DNA of 58,455 nucleotides from Candidatus Peregrinibacteria bacterium (GCA_026395555.1 JAPLYO010000032.1:1-58455), one strand, 5' to 3'. Positions 33,219 through 42,005 are shown, numbered from the stretch's first letter. Notes: a model not told the origin generated them from the sequence alone. Numbers and translations are program-made.

Positions 33219-34193
33219 TTATTCTTCTGATAGCTTAAGTCCTTTTGTCTCGAGGGCTGCTGCAACTTCTCCGAGAGCCTTTCTACCGAAACCACGGAGA
33301 TTTGTCAATTTAGATTCTGTACATCGTGAAAGTTGCTCGACTGAACCGATACCTCCATTGATAAGTGCATTGAGGGTACGTGGTGAGAAGCCAAGGATCT
33401 CGATAGGAGTATAGGACTCCTGAGCTGGCTTTTTCTGGTCTTCTTCATGCTGCTTGGTCATGATAGTGTTGATATCGCTCATGAACTCAGGCTCAACGAT
33501 GATGCTTTCTTCGTTGAAGAGCTTGAAGTAAGACTGAAGGATGTTTGCAGAGAACTTCATAGCATCCTCCGGAGTGATCGAGCCATTTGTCTTGATCTCA
33601 AAGGTAAGCTTGTCGAGGTTCGTCATCTGACCGACACGAGTTGACTCGATATCATAACGAATCTTCTTAACCGGTGAGTAGATACAGTCGAGAGTGACGA
33701 TGTTTGCAATAGTCTCATCTCTCTGTCGTACGGTGGCTGGAATATATCCAACACCCTTCTCAACACGAAGCTCCATGTGAAGTTTTGTGCCTTTTTCAAG
33801 AGTAGTGATGTACTGGTCTGGGTTTGTGATCTCTACGTCTGATGTTGTCTTGATATCGCTTGCTCTGACGACGCCCTCCTTGCTTACATCGAGGATGATC
33901 CATGATGGTTCCTTTGAAACCTTCTTGATGTCGATGAGCTTCAGGTTGAGCATCATATCGAGAACGCTGTCCTTGGATCCCTTTACCGTTGAATACTCAT
34001 GGCTAATACCCTCAATCTTGGCTCCTGTAATACATGCGCCAGGAATTGAAGAAAGCAATACACGTCGAAGTGCATTACCAAGCGTAACACCATATCCTGG
34101 TGGAAGGGGAGTAAGCGTGAAAATAACATGGTTTTCACCAATTTTTACTGTTTTGATTTTTGGAATACCAATTTCTTCTTGGATGAGATGCAT
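33219..34193 (-). CDS. rpoA: DNA-directed RNA polymerase subunit alpha
   Basis: 324 residues. The N-terminal assembly domain (GYGVTLGNALRRVLLSSIPG) and the C-terminal domain with the helix-hairpin-helix (IEILGFSPRTLNALINGGIGSVEQL, LRGFGRKAL) are both present; the C-terminal domain normally contacts UP elements and activators. A linker of about 25 residues with EEDQKKPAQ separates them. Placed after rpsD as in other bacteria. Confidence 0.98.
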   Translation of the reverse strand: MHLIQEEIGIPKIKTVKIGENHVIFTLTPLPPGYGVTLGNALRRVLLSSIPGACITGAKIEGISHEYSTVKGSKDSVLDMMLNLKLIDIKKVSKEPSWIILDVSKEGVVRASDIKTTSDVEITNPDQYITTLEKGTKLHMELRVEKGVGYIPATVRQRDETIANIVTLDCIYSPVKKIRYDIESTRVGQMTNLDKLTFEIKTNGSITPEDAMKFSANILQSYFKLFNEESIIVEPEFMSDINTIMTKQHEEDQKKPAQESYTPIEILGFSPRTLNALINGGIGSVEQLSRCTESKLTNLRGFGRKALGEVAAALETKGLKLSEE

Positions 34194-34263
34194 GGCGTAA
34201 AAATGGTTAGAGGGTGGGGAAAAGGGATGCGTGATTGAGGAGAAAGAGGAAAACGGGATCTAA

Positions 34264-34278
34264 GACACCTGCGGTGTC
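34264..34278 (-). repeat. Intergenic stem-loop repeat (type A) after rpsD
   Basis: GACACC-GCA-GGTGTC on the minus strand, 2 nt after the rpsD stop codon, with a GATCCCG tail. Loop differs from the rpoA copy while the stem is kept, a sign of selection or recent copying. Confidence 0.75.
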
Positions 34279-34280
34279 TG

Positions 34281-34904
34281 TTATTTAGAATAGTACTCGA
34301 TGATGTACTGACTGTCGACTGTTTTCTCAAAATCGTCCTTCTCCGGTTGAGCAATTACCTCACCTGATAAATTCTTAAGGTCAACCTTGATCCATCGTGG
34401 TGCTGTTGGTTTCTTGGCAGAAGCATCCATTAAGATTGGCATTTTCTTTCTTGCATCTCGAACCTCAAACTTGTCACCAACTCGTACCTGAATTGATGGA
34501 ATATCTATTTTCTTGCCGTTGAGCGTGCAAAGACCGTGACCGATAAGCTGTCGAGCCTGAGCTCGTGAGCTGGCGATACCTGAACGGTAAACGACGTTAT
34601 CTAAACGCTGCTCAAGTAAACGAAGGAGCTCATTTCCCGTTACCTTCTGGGAATCTGCGGCCTTTTCGTAGTAGTTTGAGAATGCTCGTTCGTTCAAACC
34701 GAATATTCGCTTTGCCTTCTGTTTAGCACGCATCTGCTTCGCATATTCAGATTTCTTGGATGATGCGGATGTAAGACCGTGTTGTCCAGGGCCTGGTCGT
34801 CCTTTCGTGATGGCACATTTATTGCTTTCGCAACGTGCACCCTTCAGAAAGAGCTTTTCTCCTTCTCTTCGGCATAGTCTACAAACTGGTCCTGTATATT
34901 TCAT
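34281..34904 (-). CDS. rpsD: 30S ribosomal protein S4
   Basis: 207 residues. The N-terminus holds a C-x2-C ... C-x4-C type zinc-binding group (CRLCRREG, ARCESNKCA), followed by GRPGPGQHG and an S4 RNA-binding domain (RLDNVVYRSGIASSRAQARQL). S4 nucleates 30S assembly. It keeps the cysteines that many bacterial S4 proteins lost. The 87-nt gap to rpoA contains a type-A repeat. Confidence 0.97.
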   Translation of the reverse strand: MKYTGPVCRLCRREGEKLFLKGARCESNKCAITKGRPGPGQHGLTSASSKKSEYAKQMRAKQKAKRIFGLNERAFSNYYEKAADSQKVTGNELLRLLEQRLDNVVYRSGIASSRAQARQLIGHGLCTLNGKKIDIPSIQVRVGDKFEVRDARKKMPILMDASAKKPTAPRWIKVDLKNLSGEVIAQPEKDDFEKTVDSQYIIEYYSK

Positions 34905-34948
34905 TGATGATAAAAATTAGAGTACGAATATATCGTGAGTACAATCAC

Positions 34949-35407
34949 TTAGACACGTCTTGGTCTAGCCTTCCTGCAGCCGTTATGAGGAATAGCAGTC
35001 GTATCGGTGATTGATTCTATAGATAATCCGGCATTTACAATGCCACGGAGTGCCTGCTCTCGGCCTGGTCCACCGCCTTTTACGAAGACGTGAACACGTT
35101 CGAGTCCGTATACTTTTGACTTCTCGGTAGCTGTTTCTGCAGCAACCTGAGCAGCATATGGTGTTGATTTTCGTGCGCCCTTGAATCCGCATGATCCTGA
35201 ACTAGCCCAAGCGATCACGTTGCCATTTGGCTCGGCGATTGAAACGAGGGTGTTGTTATATCCTGCATGAATGTAGAAGTTTCCTTCAGGAACACTCTTT
35301 CTCTTGCTCTTTGATTTCTTCGCCTTCTTCGCTTTGTCGGCTGTTGACTCGATTGGAGCCTCTTTCTTTGGTCCTTTCGCTGCCGGTTTTTTATCGTTTT
35401 CTGCCAT
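34949..35407 (-). CDS. rpsK: 30S ribosomal protein S11 with N-terminal charged extension
   Basis: The S11 body (YIHAGYNNTLVSI, SCGFKGARKSTPYAAQ, GPGREQALRG, DTTAIPHNGCRKARPRRV) begins at about residue 45; the first ~44 residues are Lys/Ala/Pro/Glu-rich and not part of the usual fold. S11 lines the mRNA exit region of the 30S platform. Located between rpsM and rpsD. Confidence 0.97.
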   Translation of the reverse strand: MAENDKKPAAKGPKKEAPIESTADKAKKAKKSKSKRKSVPEGNFYIHAGYNNTLVSIAEPNGNVIAWASSGSCGFKGARKSTPYAAQVAAETATEKSKVYGLERVHVFVKGGGPGREQALRGIVNAGLSIESITDTTAIPHNGCRKARPRRV

Positions 35408-35449
35408 GGGAGAGATTAAATGTGATATATGGTTTGGGAACGGGATCAG

Positions 35450-35462
35450 GACACTACGTGTC
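35450..35462 (-). repeat. Intergenic stem-loop repeat (type A) after rpsM
   Basis: GACAC-GTA-GTGTC, a one-pair-shorter version, 2 nt after the rpsM stop codon, again followed by TGATCCCGTTCCC on the minus strand. Confidence 0.7.
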
Positions 35463-35464
35463 TA

Positions 35465-35839
35465 TTACTTAGTAACTACCTTCTTGTTTGCTACTGTCTT
35501 CTTCTTACCCTTTCGAGTACGTGCATTTTTTCGAGTTTTCTGTCCACGGACTGGAAGTCCACGTCGGTGTCGAAGTCCACGGTATGTTCCTGTATCAACA
35601 AGGTGCTTGATATCCATCTGAACTTTACGTCGAAGATCGCCTTCTGTCTGAATCTTGCTGATGCGTTCACGAAGTTTGTTTACCTCGTCTTCAGTAAGAT
35701 CTTGAACTTTTGTATCGAGGTTGATGTTGAGCTCTGTGAGAATTTTCTTGCTCATGCTGCGACCAACTCCGAGAATGTAAGTAAGTCCTACCTCAACTCG
35801 TTTTTCCTTTGGAAGATTGACTCCGGCGATACGTGCCAT
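35465..35839 (-). CDS. rpsM: 30S ribosomal protein S13
   Basis: 124 residues starting [21 protein letters not shown], then helices and the basic tail [28 protein letters not shown] cut here by pairs of Arg/Lys that touch the P-site tRNA. Located 21 nt after rpmJ. Confidence 0.97.
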   Translation of the reverse strand: MARIAGVNLPKEKRVEVGLTYILGVGRSMSKKILTELNINLDTKVQDLTEDEVNKLRERISKIQTEGDLRRKVQMDIKHLVDTGTYRGLRHRRGLPVRGQKTRKNARTRKGKKKTVANKKVVTK

Positions 35840-35860
35840 AATAGTTATACAGTTAGTAAA

Positions 35861-35974
35861 TTATCCCTGACGTTGCTTATGTTTTTTCGTCTCACAAATG
35901 ACACGAATTACACCCTTTCTTCGAATGATTTTGCACTTGTTGCAGATTTTTTTGACAGATGATCGGACTTTCAT
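35861..35974 (-). CDS. rpmJ: 50S ribosomal protein L36
   Basis: A 37-residue gene too short for most ORF lists. [20 protein letters not shown] and then [16 protein letters not shown] give the L36 zinc ribbon with ligands C11, C14, C27 and H32. It lies 2 nt after the infA stop codon and 21 nt before rpsM, the conserved position. Confidence 0.96.
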   Translation of the reverse strand: MKVRSSVKKICNKCKIIRRKGVIRVICETKKHKQRQG

Positions 35975-35976
35975 AG

Positions 35977-36216
35977 TTATTTGTTGCGGAAAGTAATACG
36001 GCCTTTTGCGAGATCATAGAGACTGATTTCCACCGTTACGGTGTCGCCTTCTAAGATTCTGATGTAATTGATCCTCATCTTGCCCGATATAGTGGCATTG
36101 ACGATGTTGCCTATAAGATGAGGGAATTTCTGGTCGGTAATCTTCACTCTGAACTGTGTGTTCGGTAGAGTTTCGACAACGACCCCCTCGACTGCTATAT
36201 AGTCGTCTTTGCTCAT
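35977..36216 (-). CDS. infA: Translation initiation factor IF-1
   Basis: 79 residues, an OB-fold protein that binds the 30S A site during initiation. [39 protein letters not shown] and [20 protein letters not shown] match IF-1. It carries its own promoter (36260-36288) upstream and starts the alpha-type operon (infA-rpmJ-rpsM-rpsK-rpsD-rpoA-rplQ). Confidence 0.97.
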   Translation of the reverse strand: MSKDDYIAVEGVVVETLPNTQFRVKITDQKFPHLIGNIVNATISGKMRINYIRILEGDTVTVEISLYDLAKGRITFRNK

Positions 36217-36259
36217 AATGTAGGGGAAAACACTGAATTTACGGACAAAAAGCGACTGG

Positions 36260-36288
36260 ATTTTACACTAATACATTTCCCATTGCAA
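36260..36288 (-). promoter_or_regulatory. infA-operon promoter
   Basis: Minus strand: TTGCAA (36288-36283), 17-nt spacer, TAAAAT (36265-36260). The expected leader is about 37 nt. Farther upstream an AAAGCTG/CAGCTTT inverted repeat (36321-36373) with a 39-nt loop is seen, of unknown use. Confidence 0.65.
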
Positions 36289-36377
36289 GAAAATTTATAT
36301 GTATTTTTTACTTAAGACGCAAAGCTGGTTAAAAATGGTCGGTTTTTTGCCTTTATTGAGCCTTTTCAGCTTTGATT

Positions 36378-37172
36378 CTAGTGGGTACGCTGTTCAATTT
36401 CCCAGAGATGTTGGTCAATTATCGTGCCAACTTCGTCTGTTTTTATGAATTCTGCTTGAATACCTTCACGTACTATATTCGTTTTTCTCATCTGAATTCC
36501 CTTAACAATTGCGCGAAGAGCCCTTTGCATCGCTTTTCCTTTTCGATTGAGTTTTTCGGGTTTTGCATGATAGAGGAACTCTTTGTGTGTTGTGAATATT
36601 CTCGCGAGCTGGTCGAGGGCGGTCCAGGCCTTCGCATTTTCATCCTGTTCTATCGTTCCGTCGCTTACCAGTTTATCAATATAAAAATCAATGATCGCGT
36701 GAAATATTTCCGCCTGTTTTGTGTTTTTTGGATTTTTTTTGATAAGAACTAGGACTTCTCTATATATATCTTCCGCACTCATTTTTTTTGTACTTCCTAC
36801 GGCGGTGATGATTTTATTTGCTATATGCACCGCTTCTATTTCCGGTATACCACGTAGTGCCGCAATGAGATCTTTTTTGAAATCATCAGCGGCGATTACC
36901 GCTTCGTGATCAGTAATATAGGCATGATATCGTATTGCAAATTCTTGCATTTTGTCCCTGATTTCTGGATCGATGCGATCCATTTCTTTTGTAACGTTAC
37001 GCACGGCTCTATCGATTTTTTCAATCGTATTATGCGGTGCCGCGACACTTTTATCACGAGTGCCGATATCTTTCACATGCGCCTTTAAGTCATCTACAAA
37101 TGTATACTCTACTCCCGCAAGACGTAACGCTTCTTCGTGATCCGTGATGTGTTGTGGTGCTCGTAAAAACAT
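36378..37172 (-). CDS. Unknown helical protein inserted between map and infA
   Basis: 264 residues, no known family, no cysteines near motifs, no signal peptide or membrane segment. The sequence is charged and mostly helical (DKMQEFAIRYHAYITDHEA, FKKDLIAALRGIPEIEAVHI, SAEDIYREVLVLIKKNP). ITDHEA occurs twice (residues 9-14 and about 86-91), hinting at an internal duplication of ~75 residues. It follows the 104-residue gene by 29 nt, so both probably share the promoter at 37549-37576. Its location in a normally continuous translation operon suggests a late insertion. Confidence 0.6.
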   Translation of the reverse strand: MFLRAPQHITDHEEALRLAGVEYTFVDDLKAHVKDIGTRDKSVAAPHNTIEKIDRAVRNVTKEMDRIDPEIRDKMQEFAIRYHAYITDHEAVIAADDFKKDLIAALRGIPEIEAVHIANKIITAVGSTKKMSAEDIYREVLVLIKKNPKNTKQAEIFHAIIDFYIDKLVSDGTIEQDENAKAWTALDQLARIFTTHKEFLYHAKPEKLNRKGKAMQRALRAIVKGIQMRKTNIVREGIQAEFIKTDEVGTIIDQHLWEIEQRTH

Positions 37173-37201
37173 AAGAATTTTTTTGAACAGAATGCTATAC
37201 G

Positions 37202-37516
37202 CTACTTTTCCTGTACTGCTGTTTTTTGATTATTCATTACGAAGGACGTGTATTCACGAGCGAGATGCAGGGGGTAGCTCGTAATGCCTGCTTCTTTTGG
37301 CGAGTGGCCTCTATCCCATAATACGTTTGCTCCGGCACTGTATCCGATCATTAGGACATTATCCTTCTTGGTTGCTCCACTCTGAATAGCCTCGTCAACT
37401 GCGTTCATGACGGCAGTTCTTATATTTTCGACGGCTTGAGGGTTTGTCGTAATGATTGCTGCCTCTATAGCGAGTGCTTGGAGCCTAGGGGACGGTGTGA
37501 AGTTTGGAGTGGTCAT
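37202..37516 (-). CDS. Hypothetical 104-residue protein between map and infA
   Basis: No family recognised. The N-terminal half is helical and Ala/Thr-rich (ALAIEAAIITTNPQAVENIR), followed by NVLMIGYSAGANVLWDRG. GYSAG fits the nucleophile-elbow pattern G-x-S-x-G of alpha/beta hydrolases, but the protein is far too short for that fold, so I do not call it an esterase. It has its own promoter and is followed by the 264-residue gene. Confidence 0.55.
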   Translation of the reverse strand: MTTPNFTPSPRLQALAIEAAIITTNPQAVENIRTAVMNAVDEAIQSGATKKDNVLMIGYSAGANVLWDRGHSPKEAGITSYPLHLAREYTSFVMNNQKTAVQEK

Positions 37517-37548
37517 TTGATGTGCTTATTGATGTAGGTTGATGGTGT

Positions 37549-37576
37549 ATTCTACTTTATTATGATCCTTTGTCAA
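37549..37576 (-). promoter_or_regulatory. Promoter of the two orphan genes inside the ribosomal cluster
   Basis: Minus strand: TTGACA (37576-37571), 16-nt spacer, TAGAAT (37554-37549). The leader would be about 26-33 nt and has no Shine-Dalgarno sequence. It shows that this pair can be expressed separately from the spc operon. Confidence 0.6.
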
Positions 37577-37625
37577 CAATACGGCCGTTTTTTTTGTAAA
37601 ATGGAGTGTGCGTTGGTGATTTATG

Positions 37626-37659
37626 CGTTAATGCAGCTTTGTGTAGCTTTACATTAACG
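37626..37659 (-). promoter_or_regulatory. Stem-loop overlapping the end of map
   Basis: CGTTAATG/CATTAACG, 8-bp arms around an 18-nt loop, which contains AGCTTT twice. It includes the last codons and stop of map. No T-run follows, so it is not a standard terminator, but it may slow or process the transcript before the orphan pair. Confidence 0.4.
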
Positions 37660-38443
37660 TTGGATAGAGCGGATCGAGCTCTAGGCGACGAGTGAGGACT
37701 TCTGGGCCTGTTTCGGTGATGAGGATGGAGTGCTCAACCTGAACGGCGAGGGAGCGGTCTTTGGTGATGATATTCCAGCCATCGTCGAGATGTTTGATGC
37801 CTGGCTTGCCGGCGCAGAAGATTGGCTCGATGGCGATCGTCATTCCAGCTTTGAGGTGAAAATTTGGGGCATCAGCCTCATAATTGGTGATAGCGGGATC
37901 TTCGTGCAGAACTTTACCGACACCATGTCCGGAGAGCTCGCGAATGACGGAGTAGCCGTTACGCTCAATAACCTCCTGAATCAGTTTGGAGAGTTTTCGA
38001 ACAGGCAGGTCCGGGCGAAGGAGATCGATGGCCGAACTGAGAGCAATCTCGGCAGTTTTGATCATTTTGCGAATCTTGTCGTTGGATTTGGCGGCCGGAC
38101 CGATAGGTACGGCTATGGCTGAGTCTGTGTGAAAACCTTTGTGATATACACCTCCGTCGATTTTGAGTAAATCACCATCCTTGAGAATGCGTTCACATGG
38201 AATGGTGTGTACCACCTCTTCATTGACCGCCGTGCAGATAACGCCTGGAAAACCTCGATAGCCCAAGAATGATGGCTGTGTTCCATACTTCTTAATGAGT
38301 TCTCGAGCGCGACGATCCAGCTCGGCTGTGGTCATGCCGGGCTCGGCAACTTGAGCTAGTTCTAGGAGTATCTTACCTAAAATAGCGCCTCCCTCGCGCA
38401 TCGCTTCGATGTCTCGAGGAGACTTGTAAGTGATGTTCATCAT
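37649..38443 (-). CDS. map: Methionine aminopeptidase, type I
   Basis: Removes the starting methionine from nascent proteins. 264 residues. The five metal ligands are recognisable: D in KIDGGVY, D in GFHTDSAI, H in LSGHGVGKVLHEDP, E in AIEPIF and E in VEHSILIT. It follows adk by 4 nt, as in the classic spc operon. Two ATGs begin the ORF (38443 and 38440); either is possible. Confidence 0.96.
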   Translation of the reverse strand: MMNITYKSPRDIEAMREGGAILGKILLELAQVAEPGMTTAELDRRARELIKKYGTQPSFLGYRGFPGVICTAVNEEVVHTIPCERILKDGDLLKIDGGVYHKGFHTDSAIAVPIGPAAKSNDKIRKMIKTAEIALSSAIDLLRPDLPVRKLSKLIQEVIERNGYSVIRELSGHGVGKVLHEDPAITNYEADAPNFHLKAGMTIAIEPIFCAGKPGIKHLDDGWNIITKDRSLAVQVEHSILITETGPEVLTRRLELDPLYPTLM

Positions 38444-38447
38444 AGTA

Positions 38448-39086
38448 TTATTTCAGTACTGGATCTAACTTCTCAAATAGCTCTTTTGTAACGTCTTCAA
38501 TGGACTGCTGACCGTTTAGATCGATAAGTGCCTCCTGTGCTCTATAACGTTCAATAACCGGAGATGTTTCTGTGAAAAACGCATGAAGACGATTCTTGAT
38601 GCTTTCCGGGTTGTCATCTGATCGAGTAATGAGTTTTCCGCCACACGCTTCGCATGATTCTTTTGTGTACATTGCCGGGTATACGGTTTTACACTTTTCA
38701 CAGATGCGTCGCGTTGTAAGACGGCGGACAGCTTCTTCTTCCGTGAGATCAACGTAGACACATTTGAATGAGCGATTGTTCTTTTTCATTACCTCTTCAA
38801 AAAGGTCCGCTTGATCTAATTTTCTCGGAATGCCGTCGAAAAGTACCTGTGCTCCGGCTGGGAGTTTGTTCATGAAATCAGCAATGATATCCATGACTAC
38901 TTCGCTTGGAACGAGATGCCCTGCTTCGATGATTGATTTTACCTTTGTTCCTAGCTCAGACTCCTCCTGTGAAAGTTTTCGTAGAGCGCTACCTGTTTCG
39001 AAGTAGGCTAGACCATAACGATCTTGGAGAAACTTACTCTGGGTTCCTTTTCCTGAGCCTTGAATGCCTAAGAGTACGATATCCAT
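38448..39086 (-). CDS. adk: Adenylate kinase with zinc LID
   Basis: Interconverts ATP + AMP and two ADP. From ATG 39086 it has 212 residues: Walker A GIQGSGKGTQ (7-16), FETGSALR, FDGIPRKLDQA, and a LID with four cysteines (RRICEKCK, ESCEACGG) that bind zinc, as in Gram-positive-type long kinases. The upstream start at 39128 would add 14 unconserved residues. It follows secY by 47 nt. Confidence 0.95.
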   Translation of the reverse strand: MDIVLLGIQGSGKGTQSKFLQDRYGLAYFETGSALRKLSQEESELGTKVKSIIEAGHLVPSEVVMDIIADFMNKLPAGAQVLFDGIPRKLDQADLFEEVMKKNNRSFKCVYVDLTEEEAVRRLTTRRICEKCKTVYPAMYTKESCEACGGKLITRSDDNPESIKNRLHAFFTETSPVIERYRAQEALIDLNGQQSIEDVTKELFEKLDPVLK

Positions 39087-39133
39087 AAGAGATGAAAACG
39101 AGACGTGGTCAAATTTTTGCTGAGGCAAAAATC

Positions 39134-40432
39134 TTAATAAAACTTCTTATAGTCATGCATGATCAGCTGAGCGTTGACCTGACGGATGAGGTCGAGAACA
39201 ACACCAACGACGATGATCATACCAGCGCCACTCAAGAGTGTCTGAAGAGATCCGATAGATCCTGGGAAGAACTTTTGGTAAAGCATTGGGATGACGGCGA
39301 TGAGACCGATGAAGACTCCACCAAAGAGATTTAAGTGATTGGATACCTTTGAGAGGTACTCGGCTGTCTGCGTCCCTGGTCGAATGCCTGGAACGTATCC
39401 TCCACGCTTCTGAATGTTCTCTGCTACTTCGGCTGGGTTGAAGGTGATAGAGACGTAAAAGAAGGTGAATACGATATTAAGCAAGAAGTAGATGCAGATA
39501 TAAAGAAGTGAGTGTGTCGTGAAGTTCTCGATGATCCATTTAGCAACATTTCTCAACCATTCTGTTTTTGCAGCCTGAAGGAATTGAGAGATGATGACTG
39601 GAAAAGAGATGATAGCAAAGGCAAAGATGATAGGCACCATTCCTGCCTGATTAATACGAATTGGCAATGAGGCATCTTCGCTTCCGGTTGTCTTCACTCC
39701 ACGTCCGGCGTAGGTGATTGGAATTAATCTCTGTCCTTCCGTAATAAGAATGACGATAACCGAGAGAATAACCGTCATGAGAAGGATGAGTACGAATGCG
39801 ATAAGTTTTTCTGTATCCTGTCCTGCAACGAGCAAGTTCTGTCCGATTGATCCTGGGAGATTTCTGATAATACCAGCGAAGATTAAGATTGATATACCAT
39901 TACCAATACCTTTTTCGCTGATGAGTTCACCGAGCCACATGAGCAACATTGTTCCGGTCGTGATCGTAAGCATGACGGGAATAATGACTGAGGCATTTTT
40001 GATATCCTGAATGATTGCTACCTGTGACTGTGTATTGAGAAGGATGATTGTTCCGTAAGACTGGAGGAGGGCGAGCGGAACCGCGAGCCATCGTGTCCAT
40101 TTTGTAAGTTTTCTCTGTCCCATTTCTCCCTCATGCTTGAGGTTATCCCAGCTTGGAATGATAACCGTGAGGAGCTGAATGATAATAGATGCGTTAATGT
40201 AAGGAGAAAGACCCATCAAAATGATAGAGAAGTTCTCGGCGCTTCCACCAGTAAGAACGTTGAATGCTCCAAGAAGTTGATTTCGGTTAAAGATACCACG
40301 AATAGCATCTAGATTTGCTCCAGGGATGCTTACTTGGCTCAAGATTCGAAAAATAACTATAGCAAAAAGCGTAAAAAGAATTTTTTTACGTAAGTCAGGA
40401 GAGTTCCAGATCTGGTGTAGGTATTTGGTCAC
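39134..40432 (-). CDS. secY: Protein translocase subunit SecY
   Basis: Core channel of the Sec translocon, 432 residues with about ten hydrophobic segments. Recognisable parts are the N-terminal IRKKILFTLFAIVIFRI-type first segment, the GLSPYINASIIIQLL plug-region motif, EGQRLIPITYAGR, and the cytoplasmic loop QKRGGYVPGIRPGTQTAEYL. Placed after rplO and before adk, the standard spc order. Confidence 0.97.
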   Translation of the reverse strand: MTKYLHQIWNSPDLRKKILFTLFAIVIFRILSQVSIPGANLDAIRGIFNRNQLLGAFNVLTGGSAENFSIILMGLSPYINASIIIQLLTVIIPSWDNLKHEGEMGQRKLTKWTRWLAVPLALLQSYGTIILLNTQSQVAIIQDIKNASVIIPVMLTITTGTMLLMWLGELISEKGIGNGISILIFAGIIRNLPGSIGQNLLVAGQDTEKLIAFVLILLMTVILSVIVILITEGQRLIPITYAGRGVKTTGSEDASLPIRINQAGMVPIIFAFAIISFPVIISQFLQAAKTEWLRNVAKWIIENFTTHSLLYICIYFLLNIVFTFFYVSITFNPAEVAENIQKRGGYVPGIRPGTQTAEYLSKVSNHLNLFGGVFIGLIAVIPMLYQKFFPGSIGSLQTLLSGAGMIIVVGVVLDLIRQVNAQLIMHDYKKFY

Positions 40433-40476
40433 GAGAGGTAGGGGATTAGTGGGTAGAGGGAGAGAGGAACGGAAAC

Positions 40477-40500
40477 CAACGCTCGCCTGCAGCTCGCGTG
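40477..40500 (-). repeat. Intergenic repeat (type B) after rplO
   Basis: Minus strand CACGCGAGC (40500-40492), a short spacer, then GCGAGCGTTGG. An imperfect stem can form. A related copy follows rplF (42006-42029). Confidence 0.55.
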
Positions 40501-40506
40501 GCCTCT

Positions 40507-40980
40507 TTATTTTGCTTCTGGCTTAGTTTTCTTTGTGAGTTCGACAACTTCGCCCTTAGCACCTTCGATTTTAGCACGAGCAGCTGGTACTACGCGATCA
40601 GTTTTTACGGTAAGTTTTTTTGTAAGCTCACCATTGCCGAGAATCTTAATTGGCATGTTCTTGTTTTGGATGAGTTTCTTCTCGAAAAGGCTTACTACAT
40701 CTACCGTATCGCCATTCTCAAACTGGTTGAGTGATGAGACGTTGACGGCCTGGTAACGAGTGCTGTTTGGATTTCTGAAACCCTTGAGCTTTGGAATACG
40801 CTTCACGAGTGGGGTCTGTCCACCTTCGAATCGTGCTGCCATCTGTCCACCACTTCGGGCCTTCTGTCCTTTGTTTCCTTTTGTTGAGTATGTTCCATGG
40901 CCTGATCCATTACCACGACCAATTCGCTTTTTTGAGTGCTTTGATCCTTGGAATGATTTGAGATTGTGTAGTCCTGACAT
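40507..40980 (-). CDS. rplO: 50S ribosomal protein L15
   Basis: 157 residues; HNLKSFQGSKHSKKRIGRGNG-type N-terminus with the Gly/Lys-rich GSGHGTYSTKGNKGQKARSGG tract, then a globular domain. It directly follows rpsE: rpmD (L30), normally between them, is missing, as typical for CPR bacteria. A 74-nt gap with a type-B repeat leads to secY. Confidence 0.95.
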   Translation of the reverse strand: MSGLHNLKSFQGSKHSKKRIGRGNGSGHGTYSTKGNKGQKARSGGQMAARFEGGQTPLVKRIPKLKGFRNPNSTRYQAVNVSSLNQFENGDTVDVVSLFEKKLIQNKNMPIKILGNGELTKKLTVKTDRVVPAARAKIEGAKGEVVELTKKTKPEAK

Positions 40981-41018
40981 TGGTCTTTAGGGTAATAGTG
41001 TAGATATTGTCTTTCGAA

Positions 41019-41591
41019 TTATGCCTTCTTTACTTCTGGCTTAGCCATTGTAACGGTCTTTACTGCTGAACGGTCCATAGCCTCTTCTGCCTGTTTTGCT
41101 TTGTCCGATGCGCTGATTCGTGGCTGCTGAAGTTTCTGGAGAGCCATGATAGTAGCCTTGGCATTTGCAATCTTGTTTGTTGTTCCAAAACGCTTGCTGA
41201 GGATGTTTTTAACACCGGCTAGGTCGATAATCTTACGGATTGCTCCACCTGCGATGATTCCTGTACCTTCTGATGCAGGCTTCATCATCACCTTTGCGCT
41301 TTTGAACTTCTGATCTACTGGATGTGGAATAGTATTCTTGTATGTTGGAACCGTAATAAGGTTCTTCTTTGCTTTTGAAATAGCTTTCTGGATAGCGATA
41401 GCTACCTCACCTGCCTTTCCAAGGCCAATACCGACTTTGCCTTTTCGGTTACCAATGACAACCGTTGCACGGAAACGAAGACGACGACCACCAGCGACGA
41501 CACGCGTAACACGGTCGATCTGAAGAACTTCTTCTTCAAATTCTTTTGGTTCTCGTGGGCTCATCGATCTGCGGTTTTGTGGTTTTGCCAT
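41019..41591 (-). CDS. rpsE: 30S ribosomal protein S5
   Basis: 190 residues. EVLQIDRVTRVVAGGRRLRFRA starts the double-stranded RNA-binding S5 domain, followed by VIGNRKGKVGIGLGKAGEV, EGTGIIAGGAIRKIIDLAG and ILSKRFGTTN. The C-terminal ~25 residues are a Lys/Ala-rich tail. S5 takes part in translational fidelity. Confidence 0.97.
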   Translation of the reverse strand: MAKPQNRRSMSPREPKEFEEEVLQIDRVTRVVAGGRRLRFRATVVIGNRKGKVGIGLGKAGEVAIAIQKAISKAKKNLITVPTYKNTIPHPVDQKFKSAKVMMKPASEGTGIIAGGAIRKIIDLAGVKNILSKRFGTTNKIANAKATIMALQKLQQPRISASDKAKQAEEAMDRSAVKTVTMAKPEVKKA

Positions 41592-41609
41592 AACGTTGGT
41601 TTAGGTTAA

Positions 41610-41960
41610 TTAGAATTGGAGGCCTCCTTCACGTGCGCCTTCGGCAACTGCCTTTACGCGTCCATGATATTTGTAGCCGTTTCTGTCGAATACACATTTT
41701 GTAATACCTTTTTCCTTTGCGAGTTTCGCAACTTCTACTCCTATTTTCTTAGCACTTTCTACTTTTGTTCCTACGAGCTTTCCTTTTACCTTGGCGTCAG
41801 AAGAAGCGAAAAGAACTTTTCCATCTTCGTCATTAATCATCTGAGCGTATGTATGAAGATTACTTCGGAAGACAACGAGGCGTGGTGCCTGGCTCGTGCC
41901 GCTGATCTTGGCTCGAATTCGTAGGTGTCGTCGTGCTCGGGTTGATTCTTTGTGATTCAT
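41610..41960 (-). CDS. rplR: 50S ribosomal protein L18
   Basis: 116 residues with HLRIRAKISGTSQAPRLVVFRSN, AQMINDEDGKVLFASS and VFDRNGYKYHGRVKAVAEGAREGGL. Binds 5S rRNA. The start is preceded on the mRNA strand by CUUCUCUCCCCC, a C/U-rich stretch rather than a Shine-Dalgarno sequence. Confidence 0.97.
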   Translation of the reverse strand: MNHKESTRARRHLRIRAKISGTSQAPRLVVFRSNLHTYAQMINDEDGKVLFASSDAKVKGKLVGTKVESAKKIGVEVAKLAKEKGITKCVFDRNGYKYHGRVKAVAEGAREGGLQF

Positions 41961-42005
41961 GGGGGAGAGAAGTAATAGTGATGTTTATAGTTTTGAAATC
42001 GGGAT

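Noticed and set aside
35227..35962. Plus-strand ORFs of 81-177 codons opposite rpsK, rpsM and rpmJ
   Set aside because: They overlap conserved ribosomal genes, have Ser/Leu/Phe-rich products and no start signals.
37202..37516. Esterase/lipase assignment from GYSAG
   Set aside because: The 104-residue protein is too short for an alpha/beta hydrolase and shows no catalytic Asp or His context.
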